Positions 29,908 through 41,111 of a stretch of DNA of 64,000 nucleotides are shown here, piece by piece. Position 1 is the stretch's first letter. Each line of letters starts with the position of its first letter. The notes beneath the pieces were generated by a model. The model searched no databases and was not told the origin of the DNA. It saw only the letters and a program-made list of their open reading frames with translations. Source of the DNA: Lactobacillus crispatus (GTDB lineage: Bacteria; Bacillota; Bacilli; Lactobacillales; Lactobacillaceae); assembly GCF_018987235.1 (NCBI RefSeq), contig NZ_CP072197.1, positions 992,001 to 1,056,000 of the forward strand. Direction: 5' to 3'. A program made the translations under genes and the position numbers.

Positions 29908-30920
29908 AGTAACTGATCGATTTGAGCCTTTAATGGTAAATCATAGTATTTTTTTATTTGTACCAGGGATGCTAAATCTTTTTTGCCGTAAACAGCAATT
30001 AAAGCAGCCAATTCATTTTTCCAATTAGTAATTAATTGCTCTAATCCAGTACTACCATTTTGGATGTATTCTTGTAAAAAAACATTTGAAATACCAACAA
30101 ATTTTCCTCCTAGAGCTAAACCTTTTAAAATATCTAGGGGATTACGTACTCCACCAGAAACAAAAAATTTAACTTGCTCTTGCCATGCCATCAGAGCAGT
30201 CACCACAGTAGGTAAACCTAAATCTTCTAAGTATGAAACGTCACTGGCATTACGTGCATTCTCAATCTGGGCAAAGTTTGTGCCACCAGAACCGGCGACA
30301 TCGAAGTATTCAATGCCATTTACTTTTAAAAGATGAATACTTGTTTGATCCAATCCAAAACCGACTTCTTTAATAATAATGGGCAAATCGATAGCGGTAC
30401 GAATTGCTTTAATTGAATCAAGCCAACGAAAGTCACGATCACCTTCAGGCATGGCAATTTCTTGTATTGTATTTAAATGGATCTGAAGCGCATCTGCATT
30501 TAATTCTTGGATAATTTGTTTAATTGCAGAGATTGGTGTTTCTGGATTAACATTAACAATTAGTACACCATCTGGATCTTCTGCTCTGGCAACCATAAAA
30601 CTGTCTAGTTGATCAGTTTCCTTAGCTAAAATGCTGGCAGATCCCAAAGCTAGGGCAATATTTTGCTGCTGGGCAACCTGTCCCAATGCTTGATTAATTT
30701 GTTTAGAAGCAGCTGAGCCACCAGTCATAGCATTGATAAAAAAAGGCGCAGAAACATTTTTGCCAAACATTTCTGATCCCAGAATAGTTGGATCGACTTT
30801 TGTTTCAGGCAGAGCAGGGCGCAACAAATGCAGTTGATCAAAACTATTATATTTTTCTTTATTAAAAAACATCTGAGCTAACTTCAGATGTTCTTCTTTT
30901 CTTTCAGATCTAATCGACAT
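29904..30920 (-). CDS. fni: Type 2 isopentenyl-diphosphate delta-isomerase (FMN-dependent)
   Basis: The protein has 338 residues starting MSIRSERKEEHLKLAQMFF, with FMN-binding TIM-barrel motifs including NAMTGGS (about 67), the conserved QxH segment LQIHLN and GGTNFAQIEN. It interconverts IPP and DMAPP, the last step of the mevalonate supply line. ATG 30920 follows GGAGAG. A TTG at 30935 in the same frame would overlap mvaK2. It is the last gene of the minus-strand mevalonate operon. Confidence 0.93.
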   Translation of the reverse strand: MSIRSERKEEHLKLAQMFFNKEKYNSFDQLHLLRPALPETKVDPTILGSEMFGKNVSAPFFINAMTGGSAASKQINQALGQVAQQQNIALALGSASILAKETDQLDSFMVARAEDPDGVLIVNVNPETPISAIKQIIQELNADALQIHLNTIQEIAMPEGDRDFRWLDSIKAIRTAIDLPIIIKEVGFGLDQTSIHLLKVNGIEYFDVAGSGGTNFAQIENARNASDVSYLEDLGLPTVVTALMAWQEQVKFFVSGGVRNPLDILKGLALGGKFVGISNVFLQEYIQNGSTGLEQLITNWKNELAALIAVYGKKDLASLVQIKKYYDLPLKAQIDQLL

Positions 30921-30931
30921 AGAACTCTCCA

Positions 30932-32014
30932 TCAATGAGCCATGATAATCTGGTGAACCTTAAAATTAAGAGGCATAATTCCCTTATGGCGCCATTCGCT
31001 TTCAAGTGCTTCAACATCGGTATTAGTATCTGTAATCACAATGCCACAGTCGCCATTACCAGCACCAGAAGTTTTAGCAGCTCCACCAAAATTTTCTGCA
31101 ATTTTGATTAATTGCGATAAACGTGGAATTTCAATGGCAATTTGGTTAATTTTGGCAAAGTGCTGCAACAATTTACGGTTAGCCCGAATTTGTTGTTTGA
31201 TTAAAGCAATATTGTTTGCTTCGAAACCTTGAACCATCTTTAAAACACAAGCTCTAGAAGCTACTAAGAAATTTTCATATTCCATATTCAAAGCCGCCTT
31301 ATTAGCGTTAGTTTCATCAACGAGGCGTGAAGTTGATGCTGGCTTTTGACTCCAACCAATCATCAGTTTCATATCTTTAGGAGGAGTTAGTAATTCAACT
31401 TTTAAGCCAGGCCAAGCTTCATTAACGACTTGAACTAAAGTCTTATTAGCTAATTCTTGCTTTAACCATTTTTTGTCAAAAGTTTGGTAAGCTAACCAGC
31501 CGCCATAGACACTAGCTGCAATGTCACCAGCTGAGCCATTTCCTTGAACTGAATAGTGTGAAATAGCCGATAATTTATAAACCAGTTCATTGCTCATTTT
31601 TACGCCATAAAAACGCAAGATAGCTTTAACTGTAGCTACTGTGACGGCTGCACTTGAACCTAAACCATATTTTTTACCATCTGCAGAATCTAAGTCTGAA
31701 TTGACGTGTAAATCATAGACTTTCATTTTGATATTTTGCTCAATACAATATTGTTCAGTAAATGAAATAGCTGACAAAATATATTCAAAAGGGTTGTCAC
31801 GATTATCGATTACCATTTTTGAGCCCTGACGAACCCAATGAATCGAATCCTGTGAGTATTGCTTGGAGTGAATTAAGCCAGTTGCCCCTTTACTCTTAGT
31901 GATTGACACACGTACAAATTGGTTAACTGCTACTAAAATAGCAGGACAATCTTGCTCTAATACTGCATATTCTCCGGCAATATATAACTTTCCGGGCGCT
32001 TTTTCTGTTATCAA
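30932..32014 (-). CDS. mvaK2: Phosphomevalonate kinase
   Basis: The 360-residue GHMP kinase has an N-terminus EKAPGKLYIAGEYAVLE, the ATP-binding KYGLGSSAAVTVATVKA (about 115-131) and the C-terminal motif AKTSGAGNGDCGI. It converts mevalonate 5-phosphate to the diphosphate. Lying between mvaD and fni, it completes the kinase set. The start has an upstream AGGATTTAG-like site, weaker than that of its neighbours. Confidence 0.93.
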   Translation of the reverse strand: MITEKAPGKLYIAGEYAVLEQDCPAILVAVNQFVRVSITKSKGATGLIHSKQYSQDSIHWVRQGSKMVIDNRDNPFEYILSAISFTEQYCIEQNIKMKVYDLHVNSDLDSADGKKYGLGSSAAVTVATVKAILRFYGVKMSNELVYKLSAISHYSVQGNGSAGDIAASVYGGWLAYQTFDKKWLKQELANKTLVQVVNEAWPGLKVELLTPPKDMKLMIGWSQKPASTSRLVDETNANKAALNMEYENFLVASRACVLKMVQGFEANNIALIKQQIRANRKLLQHFAKINQIAIEIPRLSQLIKIAENFGGAAKTSGAGNGDCGIVITDTNTDVEALESEWRHKGIMPLNFKVHQIIMAH

Positions 32015-32056
32015 AAGAACTAAATCCTCGAATCTAATTAACTTTTTTAATTACAA

Positions 32057-33019
32057 CTAGTCCAAATAAGTAATTCCAGGACCAAAACTTGCATTCACTA
32101 TATTAACATTATTAAATTCGGACGAAAAGCGTTGAATGATATCTTTGCTATTTCTTAATTGGCAAAGTACCTTAATATTTGGTCCTGCATCAATTGTATA
32201 GTAACATTCAATTCCTTCAGTACGAAGTTGTTCAACTAATTTAATAGCTTGAATGGTTTGCGGCTCAAAGTAAGTGAATTCAGGCTGTGCAGTTAAATTA
32301 ATTGCATGCATTTCATTTGCATTTAACTCAGCTAACTGGCCTAGGGCAGTGAAATCATTACTTTTTATAGCTTTGATCATTTCATTTAATTCTGAATTGT
32401 TGCGTTCAAGCCAGGGCCTGAAAAATGGAGAAGATTGGGCATCTTTCATACCATAAGTCGAAGAAATCTTTTTTTGTTTGGTATTTAATTCAACTGCTAA
32501 AAGGTGAAGATCCATCGTTGGTGTTTCATCTAGTGCATATGCGTAAGATGTTTCGTCGCTATTACCTTTTTGCCAAACAGCAAAACCGCCATAAACGGAG
32601 CGGCTGGCAGAACCAGATCCAATCCTGGCTAAACGAGATAAATCTTCTAGATCAATGTTGATGTCATAGCATTGACAAAAAGCAGCAGCTAGTGCCGCAA
32701 AAGCAGAACTAGATGATGCTAATCCTGCAGAAGTAGGGACGTGATTGACAGATTTAACGATTAAATTGCCAGTGACGTGAAAACGAGCCTGCAATTTTTT
32801 TAGATAAGCAAAAACACGTTGACTAGCTGCAGCAGTTTGCTGTTGATTATTTAAGAAAAATTGATTTTCACCATCTGTTTTTTCAACGCTAGTATCAGTA
32901 TAAAAAGCATCTAAAGTCATTGATAAACTAGACATTAAAGGAAGACGTAATTTGTCGTCAGCTTTGCCCCAGTACTTGATTAAAGCAATATTTGTATGTG
33001 CTCGTGCGGTTCTATTCAT
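32057..33019 (-). CDS. mvaD: Diphosphomevalonate decarboxylase
   Basis: The 320-residue GHMP-fold enzyme has the signature ARAHTNIALIKYWGK at the N-terminus, SSLSMTL, and the ATP loop VPTSAGLASSSSAFAAL (about 92-108). It decarboxylates mevalonate diphosphate to IPP using ATP. It shares one base with the mvaK1 stop, so both are coupled. Confidence 0.95.
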   Translation of the reverse strand: MNRTARAHTNIALIKYWGKADDKLRLPLMSSLSMTLDAFYTDTSVEKTDGENQFFLNNQQQTAAASQRVFAYLKKLQARFHVTGNLIVKSVNHVPTSAGLASSSSAFAALAAAFCQCYDINIDLEDLSRLARIGSGSASRSVYGGFAVWQKGNSDETSYAYALDETPTMDLHLLAVELNTKQKKISSTYGMKDAQSSPFFRPWLERNNSELNEMIKAIKSNDFTALGQLAELNANEMHAINLTAQPEFTYFEPQTIQAIKLVEQLRTEGIECYYTIDAGPNIKVLCQLRNSKDIIQRFSSEFNNVNIVNASFGPGITYLD

Positions 33020-33927
33020 TAAATCTCCTCAATCCAGTAGTCACTAATTAAATCTTTACATTTAGCGGCAATTTCTTGGGCGACAGTTTCGTTATCGCAC
33101 AAGGAAATAGTAATGCCGCCAAGACCTCCGCCTGATAATTTAAAGCCTAAAGCGTTATTTGACAAGGCAATTTTTTGCAGTTGGTCAATTTTATTTGTTG
33201 AAAGATCAAATGAATGCAAAATTTCTTGTGCTTCATTAAAAATCTGTCCAACTGCTTGACGATCGTGCTTGATCCAAGCTTTTTTAGTAAGATCCGCTAA
33301 TTCACCCAAGCGAGCTATTTTTTTCTTGGCATAGTCGGACTTTTCAAGCATTTTTTTAACTAAAAAAACAGCTTCCTTTGTATTGCCTAGTTGACCAGTA
33401 TCCATGATTAACAGGGTAGCTCCTAATTTGGTTTGTAATATTTTAGGCCCCATTTTTTTATTAAAAAAAACTAGATAATCTGAATTAACAGTGGCTGCAT
33501 CAAGACCAGAAGCTTTACCATGATTGATCATTTCAGCATGATTAGTTACAGTCATAATTTCTTTTTCAGTCATATTCAGCTGAAAGAATTGGTTCATTGC
33601 CCTAGTGGTACCTAATGCAACAGTAGCGCTTGAACCAAAACCACGTTCCATTGGAATTTCACCAGTGTATGTAATTTTAAGTGGATGGTTATTGCCAGCC
33701 TTTTTTTGCATATGTTTAACTACATATTTTAGGCCATCATATTCTGCCGGTGCTTCAAATAATGGACCGTGGTAGCGAGCGGTATCCATCCACATTTGAG
33801 AAGCAGATTCAACAGTAGTTTTAATGTGTAAAGCCTTAATTGGCATAGCTAAAGCATCATATCCATAAACTACTGAATGCTCCCCAATAATAATTACCTT
33901 GCCATGAGCTAAATAGCTGCTTTTCAT
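33019..33927 (-). CDS. mvaK1: Mevalonate kinase
   Basis: The 302-residue GHMP kinase starts MKSSYLAHGKVIIIGEHSVV, with the ATP-binding segment MERGFGSSATVALG (about 92-105) and a C-terminal KLSGGGLGGITI. It phosphorylates mevalonate and is the first gene of the operon mvaK1-mvaD-mvaK2-fni. Its start lies 78 bp from the divergent rexB gene. In that gap a TATGAT box with an upstream TTGC serves the plus strand; the minus-strand promoter is not clear. Confidence 0.95.
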   Translation of the reverse strand: MKSSYLAHGKVIIIGEHSVVYGYDALAMPIKALHIKTTVESASQMWMDTARYHGPLFEAPAEYDGLKYVVKHMQKKAGNNHPLKITYTGEIPMERGFGSSATVALGTTRAMNQFFQLNMTEKEIMTVTNHAEMINHGKASGLDAATVNSDYLVFFNKKMGPKILQTKLGATLLIMDTGQLGNTKEAVFLVKKMLEKSDYAKKKIARLGELADLTKKAWIKHDRQAVGQIFNEAQEILHSFDLSTNKIDQLQKIALSNNALGFKLSGGGLGGITISLCDNETVAQEIAAKCKDLISDYWIEEI

Positions 33928-34005
33928 TTTTAATCATCCTTAAAATAGATTTATACAAAAGATTGCCCTTGCTATGATAAAATAAAAAGCAAGGAGTGCG
34001 AACAA

Positions 34006-37000
34006 ATGATCAAAATTCTTACAGGACGACAAACCGACCCATTACAAGAAAAAATTCTGGAAGAAGCAGTTGAAAACTATCAGCAACACCCAGAACAAGA
34101 AACTTTTATCATCGTTCCTAATCATATTAAGTTTACCACAGAAGTTAGGGCAATTAACAAATTAGCAACAAGCAAACAACAAACTGAGACTGCAGTTAAA
34201 AATTTGCATGTTTTGTCTTTTTCGCGTTTAGCTTGGTTTTTCTTAAAAGATGCCGAACAAGGATTGCCTAATCAACTAGATGATGCAGCTAGTGCAATGC
34301 TCTTAGCTCATATTATTGAGAACAAAAAAGATGAATTGACTATTTTTGAAAATGTTAATGTTAATTCTGGATTAGTAAATCAGCTTTATCAGACAATTTT
34401 GCAAGTTTATGACGGAAATTTAGATTTAGACGAGATATCAGAGGATAATTTAGATCAAGAAACTAAAAATAAATTACATGATTTGCGGATTATCTATGAT
34501 GCCTTTATTAAAGAAATTGCGGGTAAATTTTCTACTAAGAATGAGGTTCAGCTGCAACTAAATGAAATTTTAGCTAAAAGTAAAAATTTAAAGCAAGCCA
34601 GTTTTTATTTCTGTGATTTTTCACATTTTTCATTACAGGAAACACTAACGATTAAAATTTTGATGCGTAAAGCAAAAGATGTAATCCTTGCGTTTAAAAC
34701 GCGCTTAGGTGAAATTAATTCTAGTGCGGAAGAAGGAGATTATGATTATGTAATCCAGCAAACTATTAAGCGCTTAACGCTGTTCTTACAAGAGAGAAAA
34801 ATGGACTACGTGACAGCAACTTTTCCGCTTAATTCGCAACCAAATGGTCGTGAAATATTAAATAGTCTTTGGACGGAGACAATTCCTAAAGTTGACGAAT
34901 TGAAGCAGGTACAATTAGTTAAAGCAGACTCTCGATATGCAGAGGCTTATTTTGTAGCGCGGACTATTTATCAACAGGTAGCACTAAGCAACTATCGCTA
35001 TCATGATTTTTTGATTTTAGCTCCAAATTTAAAGGAATACGAGACTTATTTGACGCCAATTTTACGTCAAAATCAGATTCCATTTTTTAATGATTTACAA
35101 CAGGAAATGAAGTATCATCCTCTGGTTGTTTTAATTGAAAGCTTATTTAACTTACATGAGAATCCGTTTCAAACACAAAATATGCTAGCCATCCTAAAGA
35201 CACACTTGTTAATACCTTCTTGGTATAAGGAAGAGGCGAAGTATATTCATGATGTTGATGAACTAGAGAATTTTGTTCTGGCTCATGGTATTAATCATAA
35301 TTTATGGAAAAAACACTTTGATAATTTTGTGAATGCTGAAGTGATCCGCTTAGACAAAATGGATGATGAAGTAGCTAAGATCGATCGTTTGCGCAGCTAC
35401 TTGGTTGATAAGATTTCAACATTTTTCAAAATAATAGAGCAAGAAAAAGATAGTCAAAAGGCGTTAACGATATTTTTTGAGTTCTTAACTAAGAACGGAA
35501 TTGCCGACCGATTAGAAAAATGGCGTGATGAGGCGAATGCAGCCGGTGATTTACAGCAGGCGCAGCAACCAGAGCAATTATGGGATTTATTAATGCAGCT
35601 GTTGCAAGACTATTTAGCAATTAATCCTGAAACTTTTGATTTAAATGAATTCTTTAATATGTTAATTAGCGCTTTCCGAGAAGCAAATTTTTCCCAAATT
35701 CCTTCAACACTTGATGCGGTAAACCTTTCTGAAATGGGGATGGTACAAACTAGCGGCTATAAGCAAGTGTTTATCATTGGCGCTACTGCTAGTAATTTAC
35801 CCCAAATTCAGAAAATGCCAGGTTTTTTAACTACTGAAAACTTGAATCAGCTACAAAATAGTTTTAATTCAGAATCTTACTTAGAAGATAGTCAACAGCT
35901 TAATAACTTAGACCAAAATTATCAGTTTGGTTTGTCGCTAGCTTTAGCACAAGATAGGGTATATGTATCTTATCCAGTGCTTAATGCTTCAAATGAAGAA
36001 CTTGATCCTTCAATTTATTATCAACGTTTAAAGGATTATGGTGCTCAGCAATTTGTTCAACATGATTTGCCAGAAAAGATGCAGGATCTTTTGTCTTTCA
36101 TTACTAACCCTGATGCAAGTTTAGGCTATTTAACCTATATGAATTCAATAAATTCAGGTCTTGCTGTGCAAGAGTTATTAAAAATCACACAGGAGCAACT
36201 ACCTCAAAAAACGAAGACAGTGCTTGATGCAAGTGATTTTGATAACCAGCCAGAAAATATTGGTCAGGACTTGGCTAGTCAATTGTATGGTCAAAACTTG
36301 AATTCATCTGTGTCACAACTGGAAACTTTTTATGAAAATTCATATGAATATTTCTTGAATTATGGGCTTAAGCTGCGGCGACGGTTTGAAAATGAATTTG
36401 ATGTTATTCAGGCTGGAAACTATTTTCACGAGACTTTTGACCGTTTAGTGAAAAAACTAAACAAGCAGCATACCGACTTAGCAGATTTAAGCAGCATAGA
36501 ACTGGAACAAATGCTTAATTCGGTGCGAAATGTGATGAAGGATGAAGGAAAATATTCTCAATTAATGAATGATCCTTTTAATCAATATCTTTTCAAGTGT
36601 CTAGACCATACTACTTCTAAGGTAGCTCATAATTGGCGGCGCTCCTTGAAGGAAACCCCGTTACGGGCTAAGTATTCTGAATTAAGTTTTGGGTTAGGCG
36701 AAAAAATCAAAGGATTAAGCTTAGAAGTGCCAGATATATCAGGTCAACATAAAGTTGATTTGCGCGGTAAAATGGACCGGGTTGATTTGGCCAATTTCAA
36801 TGATAAGGATCAAGTTTTAGCCCAGGTTATTGATTACAAGTCATCAGCTAAAAAATTTGATCTTGGGATGTTTTATAACGGAATTGCTTTACAGATGGTT
36901 TCTTATTTGGATGTTTTGACTAAAAATGATCAATTTTTTGCTGGAAAAGATCGTCTTTCATTATTGGGTGCTTTTTATCAAACTGTTACTAGACAATTAG

Positions 37001-37485
37001 AACGTTTGAATAGCAATAAACTAATTGATAGTAGTTTAAATTTGAAAAAGGGAGCAACTGATAGTAAACCCAAGCTGATGTATACTGGCTTAATCAGCAA
37101 TGATCCAGAAATCTTAGTAGAAGCTGAGCCATTACTTGATGATCATCCTAGCTATTCTTCTGAACTGTATACTGGGGTTAAAACTAAGGCTAGAGGTGGC
37201 TTTAGCTTGCCACGTGACCGCAACTTTAGTGAGGAAGAAATTGAATTACTGCTAGAATACGATGAGTATCTTATTCGACAAGCATCAAGCCAAATTTTAT
37301 CTGGAAAAATTGAACTTAATCCATATCGTTATGGCAAAGCGAAGAATGCCTTAACTTATTCTGATTATCGTGATGTCTTCTTTTTTGATGCGATGCTGCG
37401 TCAAAATCAATATCATGAAATAAACAATCTGAATAAAAAAGAATTAATTCTTAAGATCAAAGAGAAATTAGGAAAGGAACAATAA
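34006..37485 (+). CDS. rexB: ATP-dependent helicase/nuclease subunit RexB (AddB-like)
   Basis: The protein has 1159 residues, the length of lactobacillar RexB. The N-terminus ([20 protein letters not shown]) has a helicase-like region without a canonical Walker A. The C-terminal PD-(D/E)XK nuclease shows [10 protein letters not shown] and [11 protein letters not shown] near 925-955. With RexA it resects double-strand breaks for recombination, the Gram-positive counterpart of RecBCD. The start follows AAGGAGTGCG, and rexA begins 2 nt after the stop. Confidence 0.94.
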   Translation: MIKILTGRQTDPLQEKILEEAVENYQQHPEQETFIIVPNHIKFTTEVRAINKLATSKQQTETAVKNLHVLSFSRLAWFFLKDAEQGLPNQLDDAASAMLLAHIIENKKDELTIFENVNVNSGLVNQLYQTILQVYDGNLDLDEISEDNLDQETKNKLHDLRIIYDAFIKEIAGKFSTKNEVQLQLNEILAKSKNLKQASFYFCDFSHFSLQETLTIKILMRKAKDVILAFKTRLGEINSSAEEGDYDYVIQQTIKRLTLFLQERKMDYVTATFPLNSQPNGREILNSLWTETIPKVDELKQVQLVKADSRYAEAYFVARTIYQQVALSNYRYHDFLILAPNLKEYETYLTPILRQNQIPFFNDLQQEMKYHPLVVLIESLFNLHENPFQTQNMLAILKTHLLIPSWYKEEAKYIHDVDELENFVLAHGINHNLWKKHFDNFVNAEVIRLDKMDDEVAKIDRLRSYLVDKISTFFKIIEQEKDSQKALTIFFEFLTKNGIADRLEKWRDEANAAGDLQQAQQPEQLWDLLMQLLQDYLAINPETFDLNEFFNMLISAFREANFSQIPSTLDAVNLSEMGMVQTSGYKQVFIIGATASNLPQIQKMPGFLTTENLNQLQNSFNSESYLEDSQQLNNLDQNYQFGLSLALAQDRVYVSYPVLNASNEELDPSIYYQRLKDYGAQQFVQHDLPEKMQDLLSFITNPDASLGYLTYMNSINSGLAVQELLKITQEQLPQKTKTVLDASDFDNQPENIGQDLASQLYGQNLNSSVSQLETFYENSYEYFLNYGLKLRRRFENEFDVIQAGNYFHETFDRLVKKLNKQHTDLADLSSIELEQMLNSVRNVMKDEGKYSQLMNDPFNQYLFKCLDHTTSKVAHNWRRSLKETPLRAKYSELSFGLGEKIKGLSLEVPDISGQHKVDLRGKMDRVDLANFNDKDQVLAQVIDYKSSAKKFDLGMFYNGIALQMVSYLDVLTKNDQFFAGKDRLSLLGAFYQTVTRQLERLNSNKLIDSSLNLKKGATDSKPKLMYTGLISNDPEILVEAEPLLDDHPSYSSELYTGVKTKARGGFSLPRDRNFSEEEIELLLEYDEYLIRQASSQILSGKIELNPYRYGKAKNALTYSDYRDVFFFDAMLRQNQYHEINNLNKKELILKIKEKLGKEQ

Positions 37486-37487
37486 AA

Positions 37488-40400
37488 TTGTCTCAATTTA
37501 CTAAAGAGCAACAACAAGCAATTGATGATCGTGGTCATGATATTCTGGTTTCTGCTTCTGCAGGTAGTGGTAAGACAACTGTTCTTGTTGAGCGCGTTTT
37601 AAGGGAGATTCTTTCGGGAACCCAAGTTGATGAATTATTAGTAATTACATTTACCAAAGCAGCAGCTGAAGAAATGAAAACTAGAATTAAACAGGCATTA
37701 TCAGCTGAATTAGCAAAGCCGGGATCTAATCGCAGATATTTACGTGAGCAGCTAAATCAAGTGGATACTGCTAATATTTCTACAATTGATGCATTTTGTC
37801 TAGAAGTAATCCATCGCTTTTATTACTCTGTAAACTTAGATCCAAGTTTTAGTATTCTAACTGATGATACTCAAGCTGCATTGTTAAAAGAACGTGCATT
37901 ACGTGAAATTGAAGGGGAGTTTCTAGAAGAGAAAGACGTAAATTTTAGGCATTTTTATGATAACTTTGCAGGGGATCGAGATGCGGATAGCCCGCGCGAC
38001 TTGTTGCTAGATTTGTATGATTTTGCCATGGCCAAACCTGAGTATCGCTCATGGTTAAAAAAATTGGTTGATGTTTACGTGGTTAATGGCAGTATCGTGG
38101 AATCTGATTTGTGGCAAAAACAGATTAAGCCATACTTGCTTACTAGTATTGGCGACTTACAAGGGAAAATTAATGATTATTTAGAAAATCCAGTAATAGA
38201 AACAAAAGAGCTAGCTAAGGCTAAGGAAGCTTTTACCTTGTTTGCACAAAATTTAGATCATTTTGTTTTTGCTTTAGAAAATGATGCAGACTACGATAAA
38301 CAACGAGAACTATTACGTTCGTGTGTTTTTACAGTGAATTATCGTAAGTCAAGTAAATGGGATGAAGATGTTCTAAATTTTTATGAAGACCTACAAAAGT
38401 TAAAAGATGAAGCAAAAAATTTTGTTTTTGATACTTTTACTTCATTTTTTGCTGTTGATGAACAAGAACAAATTAAAGTCATGCAGCGCGGCCAAAAGAT
38501 TGTTGCTGCAATTGCTAAATCCGAGCTAGCCTTGATTGATCGGTTTAATAAGCTGAAGCGCAGTGAAAATTTGCTTGACTATAGTGATATGGAACAATTG
38601 GCTTATCAGATTTTGAGTCAAGATACATCGAATTCTCAAATGGCTCGTGAATTTTATCAAAATAAATTCAAAGAGATTTTGATTGATGAATATCAGGATA
38701 TTAATGCTTTGCAAGAAAATATCATCCAGCAAATCAAAAATAAAGATAAAAATACGCTTTTCATGGTTGGTGATGTAAAGCAGTCGATCTATGGCTTTAG
38801 ACAAGCAGAGCCAAGCTTATTTTTGAAAAAATACCATGATTTTGCCAATGATGATAATAAACAAACCAAAAGAATTCTGTTGTCAGATAATTTCCGCTCT
38901 ACTGAGCCGGTTACCAAAATTGTAAATCAAGTATTTAAAAGTGTGCTAAGTTCAGATTTTGGCGGGATTGACTATCAAAAAGAAGGACAATTGATTTTTG
39001 GTGCTAAGTATTATCCTGAAAACACTCCTAAAGCTAGTGAAGTAATTGTTCATGAAAAGAAAAATAGCAGTAATGAAGATGAAAATGAGATAGATTTTTC
39101 TGAAATTCAAATGGTTTTAGCACGTATTAAGCAACTAAAAGAAGAGCGTGTACAAATCTTTGATAGTAAAACAGGAATGAGAGAGTTACGTTACAGTGAT
39201 ATTGCTATCTTGACTAGAAGTCGTAGTGATAATTTGGAAATAATGCAGGAATTTGCTAAGCAGGATATACCATTATTTGTAACTGATGCGAAGAATTATT
39301 TTCAAACTTTTGAATTGACTGTTATGATGAACTACTTAAAGATCATTGATAATCCCGATCAGGATATTCCATTAGTTTCAGTTTTACGTTCGCCTTTGTT
39401 TAATTTTGGTGAAAAGGATTTAGCTAAAATTCGTATCAAGAGTAAGAACTCTACTTTCTATAGTGCATTGACTTCTTATGTAGGTGTAGGAGATGAATTA
39501 AGTACTCGAATCAAAGATTTTTTAAATCAACTAGCTGATTTGCGCAAGTTTGCCACGGCACATCGTATTTCTGAATTGATTTGGAGCATTTATGCTAGGA
39601 CAAATTTATTAGAGATAATGACCGCACTACCTAATGGTGAACAGCGACGAGTTAATCTAGAAGCTTTATATGAACGTGCTGCTTCATATGAGAGTGCAGG
39701 GTTCAAGGGATTATACCAATTTATCAATTTTATTAATCGGATGCGGCAAAGTCAGAAGGACTTGGCACAGCCTTTATTAACTAAAGAAGCTGGTAATGCG
39801 GTCAGATTAATGACTATTCATGGTTCTAAGGGACTAGAATTTCCGATCGTGTTTTATGTGGGGATGCAGCATAAATATCAAATGCGTGATTTAAAAGGTA
39901 ACTATGTGATTAGCTCAGATAGTATAGGAATTACGCTCCGTGAAGAACATTATCGGATTGACTCTTTAGTTAAAGCGATGGGAAATGTAACTAAAAAAAG
40001 ACAATTATTAGAAGAAGAAGCGCGAATTCTTTATGTAGCATTAACGCGGGCTAAGCAGAAATTAATTTTGGTTGGCGATGTTCCTAATCTGGATAAACGA
40101 GTTAAAGAATGGTCGACTGAACTAAATCAGATTGGTCAATTATCATTAGCAGATAAGTTATCTTCCACTAGTCCATTGAGTTTTATGGGACCTGCGTTGG
40201 CTTTAGATCGTCACCTAGCTGTGAAAATGTCTGATATTACTAATTCGTTGGATAAGAGTCAGTCGTTTTTGTATATTAATTATGAAAATGCTAACGATGA
40301 ACTACCTGATTATCAGAAAGCGGAGACAAGTAATGATAAAACGCAAAGTAACCTTTTAAATCAAACCACGAAACGGCTTTATCAATTTAATTATCCGTTT

Positions 40401-41096
40401 AAAGATGCTAGTGAAACTACAGCTTATCAGGCGGTATCTGAAATAAAAAAAGCATTCAACGATCCGATCGAGACCGAATTAGAGAATGCTCACTTATTGA
40501 CATCGACTAATCGTTATTTACAACCGATTGATACTAAACCTAATTTCTTGTATCAAACTAAGTTTACTGGTGCAGAAATTGGAACTGCTACACACATGAT
40601 TTTGCAGTATTATGATTATCAAGGCAATGGTGCTGAAGATCAACTAGAAGTAGAAATTCAAGAATTGATTAAGCAAAAGAAACTGAATCCAGAAATTGTT
40701 TCTAGTTTAAAGAAAGACCAAATTGAGTGGTTTGTTCATAGCAATTTTGCCGAGGAATTTTGGCAAAAGCCAGAGAATTTAAAGCGAGAAATAGATTTTT
40801 CTAGTTTAATCTCCGCTAAAACTTTGTTTAAAAACTTTTCAGATCCTAATGCCAAAATTTTGGTTCATGGTACAATTGATGGCTATTTTGTCAAAAATGA
40901 TGGTATTATTTTGTTTGACTACAAAACTGACCACGTTGATCAATCGCATTTATCTGAATCAATTGAATTGATTAAAGAAAAATATACAGGTCAGCTTAGA
41001 CTATATGAACAAGCTATCAATGAATTTAGTCAAAAAAAAGTTATTGGAAAATATTTAATTCTGCTTGATGCTAAACAAGCGGTTGAAGTGAAATAG
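37488..41096 (+). CDS. rexA: ATP-dependent helicase/nuclease subunit RexA (AddA)
   Basis: The 1202-residue UvrD-like helicase has Walker A VSASAGSGKTTVLVER (about 22-37), motif Ia TFTKAAAEEM, motif II ILIDEYQD and motif VI YVALTRAKQKL. A C-terminal nuclease domain shows HGTIDGYF and FDYKTDHVD. It is the motor and second nuclease of RexAB. The TTG start lies directly after rexB, so both are translated from one message. The frame is intact. Confidence 0.96.
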   Translation: MSQFTKEQQQAIDDRGHDILVSASAGSGKTTVLVERVLREILSGTQVDELLVITFTKAAAEEMKTRIKQALSAELAKPGSNRRYLREQLNQVDTANISTIDAFCLEVIHRFYYSVNLDPSFSILTDDTQAALLKERALREIEGEFLEEKDVNFRHFYDNFAGDRDADSPRDLLLDLYDFAMAKPEYRSWLKKLVDVYVVNGSIVESDLWQKQIKPYLLTSIGDLQGKINDYLENPVIETKELAKAKEAFTLFAQNLDHFVFALENDADYDKQRELLRSCVFTVNYRKSSKWDEDVLNFYEDLQKLKDEAKNFVFDTFTSFFAVDEQEQIKVMQRGQKIVAAIAKSELALIDRFNKLKRSENLLDYSDMEQLAYQILSQDTSNSQMAREFYQNKFKEILIDEYQDINALQENIIQQIKNKDKNTLFMVGDVKQSIYGFRQAEPSLFLKKYHDFANDDNKQTKRILLSDNFRSTEPVTKIVNQVFKSVLSSDFGGIDYQKEGQLIFGAKYYPENTPKASEVIVHEKKNSSNEDENEIDFSEIQMVLARIKQLKEERVQIFDSKTGMRELRYSDIAILTRSRSDNLEIMQEFAKQDIPLFVTDAKNYFQTFELTVMMNYLKIIDNPDQDIPLVSVLRSPLFNFGEKDLAKIRIKSKNSTFYSALTSYVGVGDELSTRIKDFLNQLADLRKFATAHRISELIWSIYARTNLLEIMTALPNGEQRRVNLEALYERAASYESAGFKGLYQFINFINRMRQSQKDLAQPLLTKEAGNAVRLMTIHGSKGLEFPIVFYVGMQHKYQMRDLKGNYVISSDSIGITLREEHYRIDSLVKAMGNVTKKRQLLEEEARILYVALTRAKQKLILVGDVPNLDKRVKEWSTELNQIGQLSLADKLSSTSPLSFMGPALALDRHLAVKMSDITNSLDKSQSFLYINYENANDELPDYQKAETSNDKTQSNLLNQTTKRLYQFNYPFKDASETTAYQAVSEIKKAFNDPIETELENAHLLTSTNRYLQPIDTKPNFLYQTKFTGAEIGTATHMILQYYDYQGNGAEDQLEVEIQELIKQKKLNPEIVSSLKKDQIEWFVHSNFAEEFWQKPENLKREIDFSSLISAKTLFKNFSDPNAKILVHGTIDGYFVKNDGIILFDYKTDHVDQSHLSESIELIKEKYTGQLRLYEQAINEFSQKKVIGKYLILLDAKQAVEVK

Positions 41097-41111
41097 AGGA
41101 AGGAGGAAATT